Shown piece by piece: positions 56,158 to 64,000 of a stretch of 64,000 nt of DNA (positions are counted from its first letter, which is position 1; every line of letters starts with the position of its first letter). A program made the translations under genes and the position numbers. The stretch comes from Ignavibacteria bacterium (GTDB lineage Bacteria; Bacteroidota; Ignavibacteria; Kapaibacteriales; Kapaibacteriaceae), in contig JADJIQ010000005.1 of NCBI GenBank assembly GCA_016707005.1, forward strand, positions 1,198,001 through 1,262,000. The letters run 5' to 3'. A model generated the notes under the pieces. That model saw nothing but the letters and a program-made list of their open reading frames with translations, had not been told where the DNA came from and did no database searches.

Positions 56158-59100
56158 TTATCTCGCGATAACGATCGGCAACGTACGAACACCAAGTCCG
56201 TGAATGAGAAGCAGGTGATACGTACCCGAGGCAAGCCCCCTAACATCAAGAGATGTGGTGCCCGGTTCCAGCTGTCCGCGATAGAGGATCGTGCCGTTTG
56301 AAGAGACCAACGTTGCTTGCATCGGGACGTATCCTCTGATCGATAGGTCATTGCTTGCCGGGTTGGGCCACACATTCACCGGACCGATAGCAGCCATATC
56401 CTCTTGTACGGAGGTAGAGGGTGATACCTGCGCAAACAGCGGAAGTTCGATAACGGACGGAGTGCCGTCTGATGTCACGCGAAGTTTCCCTGTGTAAAGT
56501 CCTGTATCAGAGGCTGTACAACGCATCGGCACACTAACACTGCCTCCCGCTGGAATCGTGGTCTTGGGTGTAGCAGTGATCGAAAAGGAGGGGGCTGGTG
56601 TTGATCCTTCATGGATGATCTCATACTGAGAAACGAGCACGTCACTGGTGCCAACATTGCGAATTGTTGCAGTGCGGTTACGCGATTGGCCTGGCTCCAT
56701 GGTTCCAAAACCAACCTGCGATGAGGTGAACTCGGGAAGTTTAGAACCGTTCGGGCCTGAGTACCGATATTGGAGCAACGAGATGAACTCGCCGCTCAGG
56801 AATACCGACGGTCTATCCAGCATGATGGCCTTTGACATGAGTACCGTGCCAGCAGCCTGGCTCAGTACTGGCTGCCAGTCTGCACCGTTGTTGTCAGAAC
56901 CAAACACCTCGCCATTCGATCCGATCAACAGATGGTGATCATTGCCGGCATCCACACGAACAGGCGTGATGCCAAGGGCGAGGTTCGCAGCGCCTTGTTT
57001 CCAGTTTGCACCACCATTCGATGTAGAAGCAACTCTGAAAGGGGCATCATTTGCAATGCCGGTACGATAAAGGACGATGCCGTTGGAGCTGTCTCTGAAG
57101 GCAACAGAAACAATGACGGAACCAGATGCGCCGATCGTTCCTTGTGACCACGTAGTTCCCTTGTTTAACGAAGAGATCACTCTTCCGGTCGATGTGCCAA
57201 ACCACACAGCATCACCTCTGAAGTAGACGGCACCTCGATTGATGCGTTCACTGCCATTGGACAGTGGAGCCGTGCCAACGGCGGTCCACGTACCACCATT
57301 ATTCGTCGTTTTCACGACGCCGAATTTCCCGCCGACCGGATTGCCGACTGCGAGGCCATTCTGAGCGTCAAACATGCGAATGCCCTCTACCGAGGCCATT
57401 GAAGCACTGACGTTGATGCCACTCCAAGAAGATCCGCTCGTTGTTGAGCGAGATATTGTTGGGACATTGCTTGATGAACCGCCGATAAAGACGGTACTCG
57501 TACTAACGGCTTCGAGTGCTGTGGCTACAAACGGAGTAGCTTGGTAGCCACCGCCACCGGACTGCGTGCCAATGAGGATAGCGCGTTGACCGTACAATGA
57601 GCCGGTTGCAAACAGCGTTCCATCTGATGTGTAATCAAACTGATCCCAACTTGAAGATGGGATCTGAACGAGAGCGGAGAAGTCGTTTGTTGTTGGAAGA
57701 TCAACCGGGATCATCACTGGTTCGTAGTTGATGTACGATCCGCTGGTCATCGTCAAGCCAACCTCGATGTTGGACTGATACCAAGGATAAGATGGATCCA
57801 ACTGTACGTCGAACGAGCCACTGACTTCGCCATTGCGTGCAATTGCACCGAGGGAGATCGACGCCGTGCCGAAGTACTTCACTCTTGGATCATTCAAGCG
57901 AGGAACAACAGTGACCGATGCTGCATCGGCCAAGACGTTCTTGATCGTGAAGTTCACCGTGGTGCGTGCATAGGAAGTGATCTTCCCGGATCCAGACCCA
58001 CCAATGCTAAGACCCTTCATCATTAGACCAGGCATACGCTCACCGCTTGTGAACGATGTGTTGACCTTCACCGCACGTTCAGCATTCACTCTGCCCCAAT
58101 ACATAGGACGAGTGTCGATGGTTACACCAATGAGCGGATCAACTGTGCCACGGATCTGTGCAGCGATCATCTCCGGCGTCCAATCGGAATGCACGGCTTT
58201 CACAAGCGCTGCAACGCCAGATGTAAGGGGGCTAGAGAATGATGTGCCGGTGAGTCCGCGATACTGATTGTTCGGATACGTGCTGAGGATGTTCTCTCCC
58301 GGAGCATACACATCCACATTCCGTCCATAGTTGGAGAAATTGGACACGCGATCTGATACAGAACAGGAACCAACAGCGAAGACCCCGTCAAGGCTGGCAG
58401 GCGATTGCAGATACGTCTCATTGTTGAGACCGTCATTGCCAGATGCTGCAACAACCAAGGATCCCTTTGCGGTTGCATAGTCAATAACGTCCTGTGCGCC
58501 GGGGTCGATACCCGAACCACCCCATGAACAATTGATGATATGCGCGCCGAGGTCTGCTGCATACGCAATTGCCGGATATCCCTGAAGGATGCCGCCAAAG
58601 TTGGCATTATCCGAACCACATTTGATAGGGATGATCTTACAATTGAAGCCGGGACTTGCAACGCCCTTAGCATTGTTTGTCACAGCACCCGAACAGCCCC
58701 CTACAACAGTACCGTGGGCAGTATTGTCCGTGATCGTTCCGTTAACGCGTGGGTCATTGTCTGGACGGACGATGCCATTTTGGGCATCAGCTACGGAGAT
58801 GTTCCCTACAAAATCCCACCCTCGAACATCGTCGATGAATCCATTGGAGTCATCGTCAATGCCGTTGTTCGCGATCTCCTTAGGATTCATCCAGATGTTT
58901 CCGGAGAGATCTTCGTGCTGCCAGTCCGTTCCCGAGTCAATGATCGCGATGATAACCGTGGCAGCACCCTTCGTTACGTCCCAGGCCTTGTCCACCTTCA
59001 TTGAGCCCATCCACGGCTGCTGGCTGTAGCGCGTGTCATTCGGGGCATAGAAGAGCTTGTGTGTATACATCGGGATGGCGTATTCTACCTCCGGGTCGTC

Positions 59101-59514
59101 CATAAGCCGTGCGCATGCATCGAACGGGTCTATGGCATCTGTGTAGCGAATGAGATACACGCGGTCGAGACCGATCTCCCGCGCCAGATTTCCATCATTG
59201 ACACGTGGATATGCCGAATTCACATCTGCCACATTGAGCACCTCAAGCGAACGGTTGACCGTACTGCCGGGGATCGTTGATTGACTTTTTGCAACGCCGT
59301 GTGCAGCCCGGGTCTTGACTACAACGATCCCGGGCACGTAGCTGCCGGGAGTTGTGCGTCGGATGACCGTGTTCGAAACGGACCGTTCAACACCGTTGGG
59401 CAAGGAGACCGGTGCACGCCGCACCACGTATGCATCCTGTCCCGGCAAAAGCCCGGCTGAAAGGTTCACGGTTGTCGCTACAACAGCGATCAATAAAAGG
59501 AGTGCAATTCTCAT
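56158..59514 (-). CDS. Secreted subtilisin-like peptidase, T9SS cargo
   Basis: 1118 residues. Signal peptide (to about S-A-G), a pro-region, then an S8 peptidase (about 165-470) with the triad Asp193 (I-I-D-S-G-T-D), His267 (A-H-G-T) and Ser425 (G-T-S-F-S-S-P). A beta-sandwich (about 500-640) and a Ycf48-like propeller (about 640-900, T-N-N-G-G-T-W-type blades) follow, then a choice-of-anchor-like strand region. The end has W-P-N-P-A-S-N-D-L, L-A-S-G-T-Y-H-L-L-L and I-V-I-A-R, a T9SS type A sorting domain. It degrades proteins at the cell surface. A strong divergent gap separates it from the DUF2252 gene. Confidence 0.93.
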   Translation of the reverse strand: MRIALLLLIAVVATTVNLSAGLLPGQDAYVVRRAPVSLPNGVERSVSNTVIRRTTPGSYVPGIVVVKTRAAHGVAKSQSTIPGSTVNRSLEVLNVADVNSAYPRVNDGNLAREIGLDRVYLIRYTDAIDPFDACARLMDDPEVEYAIPMYTHKLFYAPNDTRYSQQPWMGSMKVDKAWDVTKGAATVIIAIIDSGTDWQHEDLSGNIWMNPKEIANNGIDDDSNGFIDDVRGWDFVGNISVADAQNGIVRPDNDPRVNGTITDNTAHGTVVGGCSGAVTNNAKGVASPGFNCKIIPIKCGSDNANFGGILQGYPAIAYAADLGAHIINCSWGGSGIDPGAQDVIDYATAKGSLVVAASGNDGLNNETYLQSPASLDGVFAVGSCSVSDRVSNFSNYGRNVDVYAPGENILSTYPNNQYRGLTGTSFSSPLTSGVAALVKAVHSDWTPEMIAAQIRGTVDPLIGVTIDTRPMYWGRVNAERAVKVNTSFTSGERMPGLMMKGLSIGGSGSGKITSYARTTVNFTIKNVLADAASVTVVPRLNDPRVKYFGTASISLGAIARNGEVSGSFDVQLDPSYPWYQSNIEVGLTMTSGSYINYEPVMIPVDLPTTNDFSALVQIPSSSWDQFDYTSDGTLFATGSLYGQRAILIGTQSGGGGYQATPFVATALEAVSTSTVFIGGSSSNVPTISRSTTSGSSWSGINVSASMASVEGIRMFDAQNGLAVGNPVGGKFGVVKTTNNGGTWTAVGTAPLSNGSERINRGAVYFRGDAVWFGTSTGRVISSLNKGTTWSQGTIGASGSVIVSVAFRDSSNGIVLYRTGIANDAPFRVASTSNGGANWKQGAANLALGITPVRVDAGNDHHLLIGSNGEVFGSDNNGADWQPVLSQAAGTVLMSKAIMLDRPSVFLSGEFISLLQYRYSGPNGSKLPEFTSSQVGFGTMEPGQSRNRTATIRNVGTSDVLVSQYEIIHEGSTPAPSFSITATPKTTIPAGGSVSVPMRCTASDTGLYTGKLRVTSDGTPSVIELPLFAQVSPSTSVQEDMAAIGPVNVWPNPASNDLSIRGYVPMQATLVSSNGTILYRGQLEPGTTSLDVRGLASGTYHLLLIHGLGVRTLPIVIAR

Positions 59515-59677
59515 GGCTCAATTTGATATGTCTGTGATCTCTGCAAGAGCATTTGGGTAACCTGCATGTTACTGAAAACCCCAGTTTTTCCTGAGGATGA
59601 TTTCGGTCATTGCCAGAAACTCGCTTCGGCCGTAGTCTTGTTTGGATAGTGTGTCGCACCGTTATGATGAGGATCCG

Positions 59678-61063
59678 ATGAAATTCACAAAAACCACCCG
59701 CTCGGAACGTAGAGAGCAGGGAAAGCTCCTGCGCGATACCTGCAGTAGGGTCGATCATGGGAAATGGAAGGCTAGAACAGCGAAACATGATGTGATTCAC
59801 CTTCTTGAGGAGTCCAACCACGACCGAATCAAGGCGCTCATTCCTGTACGGTATGGGCGAATGGCTGAATCGCCACTTCATTTCTTTCGAGGAACTGCGA
59901 TCATCCAAGCTCGCGACCTCTTTGATGCCCCAACCCCCGGCATCATTACTCAGGCCTGCGGCGACTGTCACCTCAGCAACTTCGGCGGTTTCGCCACTCC
60001 GGAACGCTCCCTTGCGTTCGATATCAATGACTTCGACGAAACGTTCCCTGCACCGTGGGAATGGGACGTAAAGAGACTGGTGGCAAGCCTGGTTGTTGCG
60101 GCACGCTACCTAGATTTTGGGGATGCAACCGGACAGGAAGCGGTGCGCAAATGCGTGCGTGCGTACAGAGAACGAATTGACGAATACGCGAACAGTAAGG
60201 TCCTTGACACTTGGTATGCCCGCATTACGATCGAGGATATCCTCGCCACCGTGAAGGGCGACAAGGACATGACGACGCGTGTTGGCAAGAAAAGGGAGGA
60301 GGCGCGTTCCCGTACCTCTGAAAGCGTTTTTCCGAAACTCACGAAGATCATTGATGGAACGCCACAGATCATTGACGATCCGCCCCTTATCTACCACTTC
60401 CAAGACCAAATGGAGAACTTGGAGGAGATGAGAGAGAACATCATTAAGACCTATCGGGCCTCATTGGTCTCAGACCGTCGTGCATTGTTCGACAGATATC
60501 AACCCGTGGATTCCGTGATCAAAGTCGTTGGGGTCGGGAGTGTTGGTACGCGTTGTTTGGTCACGCTTCTGCTGGCTGATAATGATGATCCACTTTTCCT
60601 CCAGATCAAGGAAGCACGCCGCTCTGTCCTAGAAAAGCCACACGGGAAGAGCAAATACGCTCACCAAGGCGAGCGGATCGTGAATGGTCAGCGATTGATG
60701 CAGGCTGCCACAGATATCTTCATCGGATGGACCTCGGGTGGGAAGGGCAAGGACTATTATGTTCGCCAACTGCGCGACCAAAAGGTATCGGCAGAGCTGG
60801 AGACAATGAAGAAAAGGACCCTTGTAGCATATGCCGGACTCTGCGGCTGGGCCCTTGCTCGGGCGCATGCCAAGGGGGGAGATGCCGCAATGATCGCCGG
60901 GTATGTAGGGAAGAGTGAGCGCCTGGATGATGGGATGGTTACGTATTCCTTGGCCTATGCCGACCAGGTCGAGCGTGACTATGCCTCGTTCAAGAAGGCC
61001 ATCAGAACCGGCCGTCTCCGGACGGATTCAAGCGCGAGCATCGGCCAGCAGTTCAATCTTTGA
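59678..61063 (+). CDS. DUF2252 family protein
   Basis: 461 residues from the ATG at 59678, with GAGG 5 nt upstream; a TTG at 59642 lies in frame upstream. F-F-R-G-T near the start, G-D-C-H-L-S-N-F-G-G-F, and D-I-N-D-F-D-E-T are the DUF2252 signatures and echo the catalytic loop (G-D-x-H-x-x-N) and metal motif (D-F-D) of kinase-like phosphotransferases. Substrate unknown. It is cytosolic, alone, and divergent from the subtilase. A small hairpin with five Ts follows at 61085-61110. Confidence 0.88.
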   Translation: MKFTKTTRSERREQGKLLRDTCSRVDHGKWKARTAKHDVIHLLEESNHDRIKALIPVRYGRMAESPLHFFRGTAIIQARDLFDAPTPGIITQACGDCHLSNFGGFATPERSLAFDINDFDETFPAPWEWDVKRLVASLVVAARYLDFGDATGQEAVRKCVRAYRERIDEYANSKVLDTWYARITIEDILATVKGDKDMTTRVGKKREEARSRTSESVFPKLTKIIDGTPQIIDDPPLIYHFQDQMENLEEMRENIIKTYRASLVSDRRALFDRYQPVDSVIKVVGVGSVGTRCLVTLLLADNDDPLFLQIKEARRSVLEKPHGKSKYAHQGERIVNGQRLMQAATDIFIGWTSGGKGKDYYVRQLRDQKVSAELETMKKRTLVAYAGLCGWALARAHAKGGDAAMIAGYVGKSERLDDGMVTYSLAYADQVERDYASFKKAIRTGRLRTDSSASIGQQFNL

Positions 61064-61084
61064 GAAAAAAGTGAGGATCTTTGT

Positions 61085-61110
61085 AACCCTACCCCTGCAT
61101 CAGGGTTTTT
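61085..61110 (+). terminator. Weak intrinsic terminator
   Basis: Six-bp stem (AACCCT/AGGGTT), 11-nt loop and a T-run, 20 bp after the DUF2252 stop. The rest of 61111-61243 is the promoter region for the next gene; no motif is certain. Confidence 0.5.
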
Positions 61111-61243
61111 CCTCCCAAAGCACGGAAAGGCAGTTGCTAAGGGAATAATGGGCGACGATTAAACGTGCAGAAGGTTCCGGAGGTCGTAGGCCTCCAACAA
61201 ACAGGCCAAAAAGAATTCTTATCATTTTTCAGTGGAGTGTACT

Positions 61244-61957
61244 ATGAAAAAGCAGAATGTTTGGACGGCACTTGCCGTTACGGCGTTTGCGGCTCTCTCC
61301 TTCGGTCTTACGGCCTGTAGTGAGAATGGTGTAACACCAGAAGATCCAATGGGCATGACAGCAACATCAACATCGTTCGACCTCAACGCCTCTCCGGCCG
61401 AGATCAATGATGCTACGATGGAAGTGATGATGTCCGAGCGTCCTGACCCGAACAAGGGCAAGCCAGTTCGTAATCCTTTCCTTGACATGCTTCGTCGTCT
61501 CAACCTTACGGAAGAGCAACAAGCAGCTGTCAAGGAGCTTCAAGCCGCCCACCATGATTGTGTTTCAGCAGCACTTGCGGAACTCCGCGCAGCTGAAAAA
61601 GAGATCATCTCCGCAGCACGTGCAGAAGCCGAAGCGATCAAAGCTCAAGTCAAAGAAGGAACTCTGACGCGCGAGGAAGCACGCACACAACTCCGTGCAA
61701 TCAACCAACGTGTTCGTGAAGCCCTCAAGGCACTCCCTGGTCGCGAAGAAGCTCGTGCAGCAATGAAGAACTGCGATGAAGCCTTCATCGACGGTGTGAA
61801 GAAGATCCTCACAGAAGAGCAGCTTGTGAAGCTTGAGCGTCTACTTGCATCCCGCAAGGGTGGCGGCACTCCTCCTCCTCCTCCCCCTCCTCCGGGCGGC
61901 GGACGTGGTGATCGCGGTGACAGCACCGGTACAGGTACCGGCGGTGGTCGCGGCTGA
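61244..61957 (+). CDS. Lipoprotein with Spy-like helical domain
   Basis: 237 residues from the ATG at 61244, with GGAG about 7 nt upstream. Signal ending L-T-A-C-S-E (lipobox). The middle (about 80-205) is helical and charged, with L-T-E-E-Q-Q-A-A-V near its start and L-T-E-E-Q-L-V-K-L near its end, the paired pattern of Spy/CpxP-type metal- or stress-binding proteins. The tail is eight Pro followed by Gly/Arg/Ser repeats, a likely disordered segment. Probably a periplasmic chaperone or sensor, but no partner is nearby. Confidence 0.8.
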   Translation: MKKQNVWTALAVTAFAALSFGLTACSENGVTPEDPMGMTATSTSFDLNASPAEINDATMEVMMSERPDPNKGKPVRNPFLDMLRRLNLTEEQQAAVKELQAAHHDCVSAALAELRAAEKEIISAARAEAEAIKAQVKEGTLTREEARTQLRAINQRVREALKALPGREEARAAMKNCDEAFIDGVKKILTEEQLVKLERLLASRKGGGTPPPPPPPPGGGRGDRGDSTGTGTGGGRG

Positions 61958-61985
61958 TCTCAAAAAGTCATAGGATCGACGATCA

Positions 61986-62017
61986 ATGCCCGTCGTCACG
62001 TTTGTGGCGACGGGCAT
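61986..62017. terminator. Hairpin between lipoprotein and mlaE genes
   Basis: A perfect 10-bp stem (ATGCCCGTCG/CGACGGGCAT) with a 12-nt loop. There is no T-run, so it may be an RNA stability or attenuator hairpin rather than a full terminator. It covers an in-frame ATG at 61986, which argues for the later mlaE start at 62034. Confidence 0.6.
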
Positions 62018-62033
62018 CGTCGTAGATTGCACT

Positions 62034-62816
62034 ATGTTCTCGACGTTCCTGGCCAGTGTTGGCCGCATCACCATGGGTATCCTTGCCGAGATCGGGCAGA
62101 TCGTTCTGCTTGTCCTCGGCATCATTCGATATATCCCACGCATCTTCAAAGACCGCGGACTCGTTCTTGAGCAGATGAAGATCGTGGGTTCCGATTCTCT
62201 GCCGCTGGTGATCCTGGTTGGGTCATTTACCGGAGCGATCGCCGCGCTCCAAGCAACGAACCTCTTTGCCAAGTTCAATCTCATCGGCATTGCGCGCCCG
62301 TTCATCGGGGGGTCCATCGCAACCGTGGTGTTCACAGAGCTCACTCCTGTTCTTACAGCACTTGTTATCGCAGGTCGAGTAGGGGGCGCTATCGCCGCAC
62401 AGATCGGCACAATGAAGGTCTCTGAACAGATCGATGCTCTGGATATGATGGCCATTGATAAAGATCGCTATCTAGGCATGCCACGTGTAATGGCGGCAAT
62501 TACGATGATGCCGGTCTTGGCCGTGTTCTCTAGTGCGGTTGCACTCTTTGGCGCCTTCGTGTTAACGAGTTTCTTGTTCGACTTCAGTGCCGCCACGTTC
62601 TTCGTTTCCGTGAAGAACTTCTTCAACATTGGAGAGGTTGTACGCGGACTCTTCAAGTCTCTCGTGTTCGGTGGGTTCACAGCGCTCATCGGCTGTCACG
62701 TTGGCTTCAGTACCGAGGGTGGTGCTGAAGGTGTTGGCAAGGCCACTGTACGTGCATTCACGATCTCCGCAGCCGGTATCCTCGTGATCGATGCACTGTT
62801 TGGCGTAGTGTTGTAA
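62034..62816 (+). CDS. mlaE: MlaE-type ABC transporter permease
   Basis: 260 residues from the ATG at 62034. Five to six membrane helices and the MlaE signature around residues 95-145 (E-L-T-P-V-L-T-A-L-V-I-A-G-R-V-G-G-A-I-A-A-Q-I, M-K-V-S-E-Q-I-D-A-L). It is the inner-membrane permease of a phospholipid transport system linking inner and outer membranes. The usual partner ATPase (mlaF) and MCE protein (mlaD) do not follow; the next gene is asparagine-synthase-like, so the partners must be elsewhere or beyond the window. Confidence 0.9.
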   Translation: MFSTFLASVGRITMGILAEIGQIVLLVLGIIRYIPRIFKDRGLVLEQMKIVGSDSLPLVILVGSFTGAIAALQATNLFAKFNLIGIARPFIGGSIATVVFTELTPVLTALVIAGRVGGAIAAQIGTMKVSEQIDALDMMAIDKDRYLGMPRVMAAITMMPVLAVFSSAVALFGAFVLTSFLFDFSAATFFVSVKNFFNIGEVVRGLFKSLVFGGFTALIGCHVGFSTEGGAEGVGKATVRAFTISAAGILVIDALFGVVL

Positions 62817-62834
62817 TCACACAAGCCGTTCCAT

Positions 62835-64000
62835 ATGAGTGATGTTCACGGATATCGTGCCGGCCGAAGAACAGACACCGACCTTCTTCAGCGATTGAGT
62901 GCGAAGGAAGGGGCGACCCACACCAGTGATTCAGCGATCGTGTGGAGCGGTAGAGCCCCCTACAAACAGACCTTTCACGTATCGCTCACCGATGGTGTGC
63001 TGCGAATGTCGGTTGATGACCATGAACAGCGCAGACTATACTGGCGTCTTCTGAGTGACGAAGGGGGCATCGAGTTCGCATCAAGGATCGATCTGCTTGC
63101 TCGACGTACAGACACAGTGAACCTTGAGGCGTTGTCGTGTCAATGGTCACTGTTCACGAGTGTTAGCAAGGGAACTCTGTTCAACCAGATCCATCGTGTG
63201 CCATCGAATACGGTATTGAGGTTCGATGGGGAGTCCATCTCCTTTGATACGCACACTCCAACAGCACCGCCGGAAGACCCAACTTCGGTATTGTTTGATG
63301 TCCTGCGAAGTTCTGATCGTTCCAATGTTGTCCTCGGCCTCAGCGGCGGGTTCGATAGCCGAACACTGATGGCCGCACTTCATGGTGCCGGAGTTGCATT
63401 CAGTGTGCATACGTATGGCACTGTTCACATGCCGGATGTGCGGCGTGCTCGTGATATGGGGCGGCTCGACGGAGTTCCGACTCGAGTAAGTGAGCTCGAT
63501 ACCGAACAGTTGGATCTCGATTCTATTCTCACGTCGATCAAAGACACCGCGTGGCAAACAGAAGGTACCTATCCCGGCATCCACGCGCTGGTGTTTGACA
63601 ATGCAGAAGAACGTCTAGGTCTGGATGCCGTTCTCGTGGATGGTGCATACGGTGCGTTGTTGAGAGGGGGCTTTGGCAACGGACTTCTGGCAGGTAGCTT
63701 TTCTGCACTGAGCAACAGGAGAGCGGTTGACGTTGCTGCGGCGATGCGCGTTCGCGATCTCGAGCTTTTGCGCGGAGACATCCGGCGTGATGCTGACACG
63801 TTGATCCATGACGCGCTGCATGCAGCGTTGAATGAAATGCCCGATCTGCGGCGAGACAATGCTCGGAATTGGATCGATGAGTTTTTCGTTCGTTGGTATA
63901 CCCGCGGTTTCGCAGCTTCACCTCAGGCAGTGTATGATGCGCGACTTGATTCTCTGATGCCGTTCCTCGACGCATCCGTTGTGCGTTCGGTGTTTGCCCA
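62835..64000 (+). CDS. Asparagine-synthase-like ATP-pyrophosphatase, 3' end outside window
   Basis: 388 residues are visible and the frame is open at the window end. No Cys follows the start Met, so the glutaminase site of asparagine synthase B is absent, although a degenerate N-terminal domain (about 1-150) with R-V-P-S-N-T-V-L-R-F remains. The synthase domain begins near residue 170: L-G-L-S-G-G-F-D-S-R-T-L (PP-loop), then G-A-L-L-R-G-G and a V-R-W-Y-T-R-G-F segment. Such proteins adenylate a carboxylate and transfer an amine, for instance in cell-surface or peptide modification. It lies 18 bp after mlaE. Confidence 0.82.
   Translation, partial: MSDVHGYRAGRRTDTDLLQRLSAKEGATHTSDSAIVWSGRAPYKQTFHVSLTDGVLRMSVDDHEQRRLYWRLLSDEGGIEFASRIDLLARRTDTVNLEALSCQWSLFTSVSKGTLFNQIHRVPSNTVLRFDGESISFDTHTPTAPPEDPTSVLFDVLRSSDRSNVVLGLSGGFDSRTLMAALHGAGVAFSVHTYGTVHMPDVRRARDMGRLDGVPTRVSELDTEQLDLDSILTSIKDTAWQTEGTYPGIHALVFDNAEERLGLDAVLVDGAYGALLRGGFGNGLLAGSFSALSNRRAVDVAAAMRVRDLELLRGDIRRDADTLIHDALHAALNEMPDLRRDNARNWIDEFFVRWYTRGFAASPQAVYDARLDSLMPFLDASVVRSVFA

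Noticed and set aside
1..64000. tRNA or rRNA genes
   Set aside because: No gap is long enough for rRNA, and I saw no cloverleaf with a T-loop GGTTCGA-type motif in the gaps.

Overview
The window looks like a chromosomal segment of a free-living Gram-negative bacterium of the Bacteroidota/Chlorobiota (FCB) group, most like the Kapabacteria/Ignavibacteria side of it. This lineage call is an inference. Its basis: at least six secreted proteins end in type IX secretion (T9SS) C-terminal sorting domains; RpoZ is of the Bacteroidota type and sits next to coaBC; a DUF1501/DUF1800 pair is present; there are OmpA-type and other outer-membrane barrels; and, unlike most Bacteroidia, clear Shine-Dalgarno sites (AAGGAGG, GGAG, GAGG) precede several starts. 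About 57 protein genes are visible, in dense, often 1-8 bp overlapping runs. I see no rRNA, tRNA, CRISPR array, insertion sequence or phage gene, and no gene-free stretch over 300 bp.

Layout. 1-6.5 kb: a 5'-truncated ORF, an 1108-residue alpha/beta-hydrolase-like protein, a secreted protein and a DUF4143 ATPase; this part looks AT-richer. 6.5-11.6 kb (minus): rpoZ, coaBC, ABC-F ATPase, SIMPL protein and glycosyltransferase. 11.7-13.9 kb: DCC-family protein, an unknown and an rRNA m5C methyltransferase. 13.9-18.9 kb (minus): panB followed by a heme/Rieske run (CX4CH lipoprotein, two lipoproteins, a cytochrome-porin fusion, a small membrane protein, a Rieske lipoprotein). 19-26.8 kb (plus): LpxH-like phosphoesterase, then a tight ATP-grasp / GNAT-like / HutH-like lyase / P-type ATPase run. 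26.7-33.2 kb: pirin, FMN reductase, a T9SS cargo, a HAD phosphatase, a degenerate 3-hydroxyacyl-CoA dehydrogenase, cdsA and a CDF transporter. 33.2-37.9 kb (minus): an OmpA protein and the DUF1501/DUF1800 pair. 38-40.9 kb: arsenosugar-type genes (AhpD-like, ArsS, glycosyltransferase running in frame into an outer-membrane protein). 41-46.7 kb: T9SS cargos, an FAD oxidoreductase with a membrane polyferredoxin, a Rid-family protein and a TRIC-like channel. 46.8-53.3 kb: outer-membrane protein, S10 peptidase, TPR-cyclase, and an ECF sigma factor with a membrane partner. 53.5-64 kb: YbdK-like ligase, unknowns, a large T9SS subtilase, DUF2252, a lipoprotein, MlaE and an asparagine-synthase-like gene cut by the window end.

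Three things cut across the genes. (1) The octamer AGGGGGCT (or its complement AGCCCCCT) occurs at least 29 times by eye, mostly inside genes, on both strands and in different reading frames, against about 2 expected; it is missing from the first 7.1 kb. (2) Short tandem arrays with mostly 8-bp units sit exactly at gene boundaries, supplying stop codons or abutting start codons. (3) REP-like palindromes related to GTCATCCCGAGCGGAGTCGAGG recur between genes, and one has expanded in frame inside the linker of coaBC.
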